A stretch of DNA of 64,000 nucleotides from Bradyrhizobium sp. CCGE-LA001 (GTDB taxonomy: Bacteria > Pseudomonadota > Alphaproteobacteria > Rhizobiales > Xanthobacteraceae): assembly GCF_000296215.2 (NCBI RefSeq), contig NZ_CP013949.1:248001-312000 (forward strand), written 5' to 3'. Shown one piece after another: positions 62,017 to 64,000 of this stretch. Position 1 is the stretch's first letter, and each line of letters starts with the position of its first letter. The notes below the pieces were generated by a model. It had not been told where the DNA came from and searched no databases. It was given only the letters and a program-made list of their open reading frames with translations. Both the position numbers and the translations under genes were made by a program.

Positions 62017-62526
62017 TTAGTTGGTCCAAGCGAAGGCAACCTTGTCGAGCGATTTCGGCCCGAACCGCTCGGAAGAGCGCGCCACCATACGACCGCCGAG
62101 AGCACGATAGAACTCGGTGGCCGGATCATTGTCCGACAGCGCCCACACCACCATGCTCTTCAACCCGCTCTGCATCAGGTCGCGGCGGGCGGCGGCAAAC
62201 AGGCGGCGGCCGAAGCCGAGGCCCTGGAATTCGGGGCGCAGATAAAGCTCGTAGATCTCGCCGTCGAAATGCAGGCTGCGGGCGCGGTTGCGACCGTAAT
62301 TGGCGTAGCCCGCGATCTTGTCGCCGAACACCAGCACGCTGACGCGGCTGCCCTTGCGGATCGCGCTGTCCCACCATTGCGGACCGCGGCGATTGATCAG
62401 CTTCTCCAGCTCGGAGCCGGGGATGATGCCCTGATAGGCCGAGCGCCAGGCTTCGTCATGGGTCGATGCCACCGCAGTTGCATCTGCAGCTTTGGCCGGC
62501 CGGACCTCGATCAGGGTTGTGCTCAT
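62017..62526 (-). CDS. GNAT acetyltransferase
   Basis: The 169-residue protein shows the GNAT fold: EVRPAKAADATAVASTHDEAWR at the start and LRPEFQGLGFGRRLFAAARRDL, the acetyl-CoA binding loop (QGxGxGRRL). ALSDNDPATEFYRALGG near the end is also typical. Substrate unknown. The ATG at 62526 gives the compact start. Confidence 0.85.
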   Translation of the reverse strand: MSTTLIEVRPAKAADATAVASTHDEAWRSAYQGIIPGSELEKLINRRGPQWWDSAIRKGSRVSVLVFGDKIAGYANYGRNRARSLHFDGEIYELYLRPEFQGLGFGRRLFAAARRDLMQSGLKSMVVWALSDNDPATEFYRALGGRMVARSSERFGPKSLDKVAFAWTN

Positions 62527-62792
62527 GGACGCGATCAAACCAAGTCGCCGCGCCGGCGGCAAGACCTATCGTTAATTATCGGTTAACGTGTGGATTTTCT
62601 GCATCAGTTTTCATCCCTGTTGTACCGAAAGAGGACAAGCTGCCGCTCTGAATGGCAGCGGCCCGCCATGCGTCGGTGCAAAACTCGCTGTGACAACGAA
62701 TGAATGGCAATGGCAGCGCAGAAAGTCTGCCTGGACTGATTCGTTCCTATTAGTCTGGCCATCGCAGTTCGGTCCGCCTTCTCAGGCAATTC

Positions 62793-63689
62793 ATGCGGCT
62801 CCCCATCGTCTCTGCGCTTCTATCTTTACTGGTGCTGACTTCGTCACCTCTGCGCGCTCAGGTCACCTTTGGGCCATCGGGCGCGGAGGGCGAGCCGTTG
62901 CGCCGGCAGGTGTGGTACGTGCCGTCACCGGATCCCGGCCTTGCCGCGCATGCCCTGCTGTTTCGTCCCTTAGGTGCCGGCCCGTTTCGGCTCGCCGTCA
63001 TCGCGCACGCGTCGACGCAGAATGGCTTGCGTCGCGCGCAAATGCCGCAGCCGGAATACCGTGCGCTCGCAGCGTATCTCGTCGCGCGCGGCTTTGCCGT
63101 GCTGGTGCCGGAGCGGCTCGGCCATGGCGCGACCGGTGGCCGCTATGTCGAGGACCAGGCCGGCTGCGACGAGGCGGATTACGCACGATCGGCCCGTGCG
63201 ACGGCGGACCAGATCTGGCTCGCGCTGGACTATCTGCGAAAGCAGGATTTCATCCGCAAGGATGCCGCCATCGTGCTCGGTCATTCCGCCGGCGGCTGGG
63301 GTGCACTCGCGCTCGCCAATGCCGATCCGAAGGCGATCTCCGCCATCATTGCATTCGCACCGGGGCGCGGCGGCCATGCCAATGACGAGCCGAACAAAAT
63401 CTGCTCGCCGGACAGGCTGCTTGCGGCCGCAGCCGAACTCGGCAAGGCCGCGCGCATTCCCGTCACATGGCTCGTTGCAGCCAATGACAGTTACTTCGCT
63501 CCGGCATTCTCCAAGAAAGTGATCGAGGCTTTTCGCGGCGCCGGCGGCAAGGTCGACTTCAGTATCCTGCCATCCATCGGTAACGAGGGGCATTGGATGA
63601 TCGAGACCGAGGCCGGCGTCAACGCCGCAGGCAGCGACCTCGCCCGCGCGCTGAACCCGCCGAAGCCAGCGGCGACCAAGAAGCCATGA
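62793..63689 (+). CDS. Exported alpha/beta hydrolase (dienelactone-hydrolase-like)
   Basis: The 298-residue protein has a signal peptide (about 1-22, ending RAQ) and an alpha/beta hydrolase fold: RLAVIAHASTQNG, AIVLGHSAGGWGALALAN (Ser nucleophile in GHSAG) and a late GHWMIETEAG (candidate His). Probably a periplasmic esterase or peptidase-like enzyme. The next gene overlaps its stop by ATGA, so they are coupled. Confidence 0.83.
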   Translation: MRLPIVSALLSLLVLTSSPLRAQVTFGPSGAEGEPLRRQVWYVPSPDPGLAAHALLFRPLGAGPFRLAVIAHASTQNGLRRAQMPQPEYRALAAYLVARGFAVLVPERLGHGATGGRYVEDQAGCDEADYARSARATADQIWLALDYLRKQDFIRKDAAIVLGHSAGGWGALALANADPKAISAIIAFAPGRGGHANDEPNKICSPDRLLAAAAELGKAARIPVTWLVAANDSYFAPAFSKKVIEAFRGAGGKVDFSILPSIGNEGHWMIETEAGVNAAGSDLARALNPPKPAATKKP

Positions 63690-64000
63690 CGCTGTATTTC
63701 CTAGTCAAATATCTGCATGTGCTTGGCGCCATCGTCATCCTCGGCACCGGAAGCGGCATTGCTTTCTTCATGCTGATGGCGCATCGCACGAACGATGCCG
63801 AGTTCATCGCGCGCACCGCTTCGGTCGTCGTGCTTGCGGATGCGATTTTCACGCTGTCGGCCGTTATCCTGCAGCCGGTCAGCGGCGGCCTGCTGATGAT
63901 GCTTTCGGCGACGCCGATCACCGAGCGCTGGCTGCTGGCATCGCTCGCGCTGTATGCCCTCGCAGGCCTGTTCTGGGTCCCCGTCGTTTTCATGCAGATC
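63686..64000 (+). CDS. DUF2269 family membrane protein (3' end outside the window)
   Basis: The visible 105 residues start LYFLVKYLHVLGAIVILGTGSGIAFFMLMA, the DUF2269 pattern of a small polytopic membrane protein, and continue with further hydrophobic stretches. The ATG overlaps the preceding stop (ATGA at 63686-63689). Function unknown. The frame is open at the window end. Confidence 0.8.
   Translation, partial: MTLYFLVKYLHVLGAIVILGTGSGIAFFMLMAHRTNDAEFIARTASVVVLADAIFTLSAVILQPVSGGLLMMLSATPITERWLLASLALYALAGLFWVPVVFMQI

Overview
The window looks like a chromosomal segment of a Bradyrhizobium-type alphaproteobacterium (Nitrobacteraceae). Base composition is GC-rich, most genes have clear Shine-Dalgarno sites, the alphaproteobacterial block tsaD/gpsA | hemD-mic60-hemY is present, and many gaps carry the palindromic extragenic repeats (CGTCATnCCGG-type) common in that group. 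All identifications are by reading the sequence; no search was run.

Left arm (1-30.4 kb), housekeeping and metabolism: a periplasmic sugar dehydrogenase with a di-haem cytochrome c; panE; a DsbA-fold isomerase; a MATE exporter; a DUF2239 gene divergent from a GST gene, with repeated ACCCGG sites between them; an MFS importer; gamma-glutamyltransferase; a UMF1-type MFS; purH; a heparinase-like protein; rsmB; an SDHAF4-like protein; a membrane-anchored nuclease; an L,D-transpeptidase; acs; topoisomerase IB; an Aha1-type protein; a class III cyclase; an EVE protein; gpsA and tsaD; then hemD, the Mic60-like gene, hemY and tRNA-Thr(CGT).

Middle (30,454-44,590): a 14.1-kb integrated element bounded by perfect 47-bp direct repeats. 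The left copy is the 3' part of tRNA-Thr. From the right end inwards the minus strand encodes a P4-type integrase, an AlpA-like regulator, several small unknown genes, a second AlpA-like protein, a large prim-pol/PriCT/AAA primase-helicase, a candidate origin (37-bp perfect inverted repeat around an 81-bp spacer, just 3' of the primase gene), a small gene, a Nu1-like small terminase subunit, a ribbon-helix-helix protein and a zinc-finger gene with an in-frame amber codon. No capsid, tail, portal or large terminase gene is present. This is the plan of a phage-inducible chromosomal island, a satellite that borrows a helper phage's particles. Its left end carries a separate plus-strand module of five compact genes with more AT-rich codons: a TIGR04255-type protein, an unknown, a possible papain-like (permuted NlpC/LRAT) protein, a small exported protein and a protein with a HEPN-like RNHAQH motif. 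This is the best candidate for an undescribed system, most plausibly anti-phage cargo.

Right arm (44.6-64 kb) returns to chromosomal genes: a large membrane protein, a polysaccharide deacetylase, two paralogous small Cys-rich exported proteins, an MFS_3 exporter, a Tat-exported hydrolase, a cytochrome P450, a second cyclase, a TerB-like protein, an SDR, a glutamine amidotransferase-like protein, an enoyl-CoA hydratase, a 123-bp tandem repeat against tRNA-Ala(CGC), YggT, a DUF167 protein, folD, ppa, a GNAT, an alpha/beta hydrolase and a DUF2269 gene cut by the window end.
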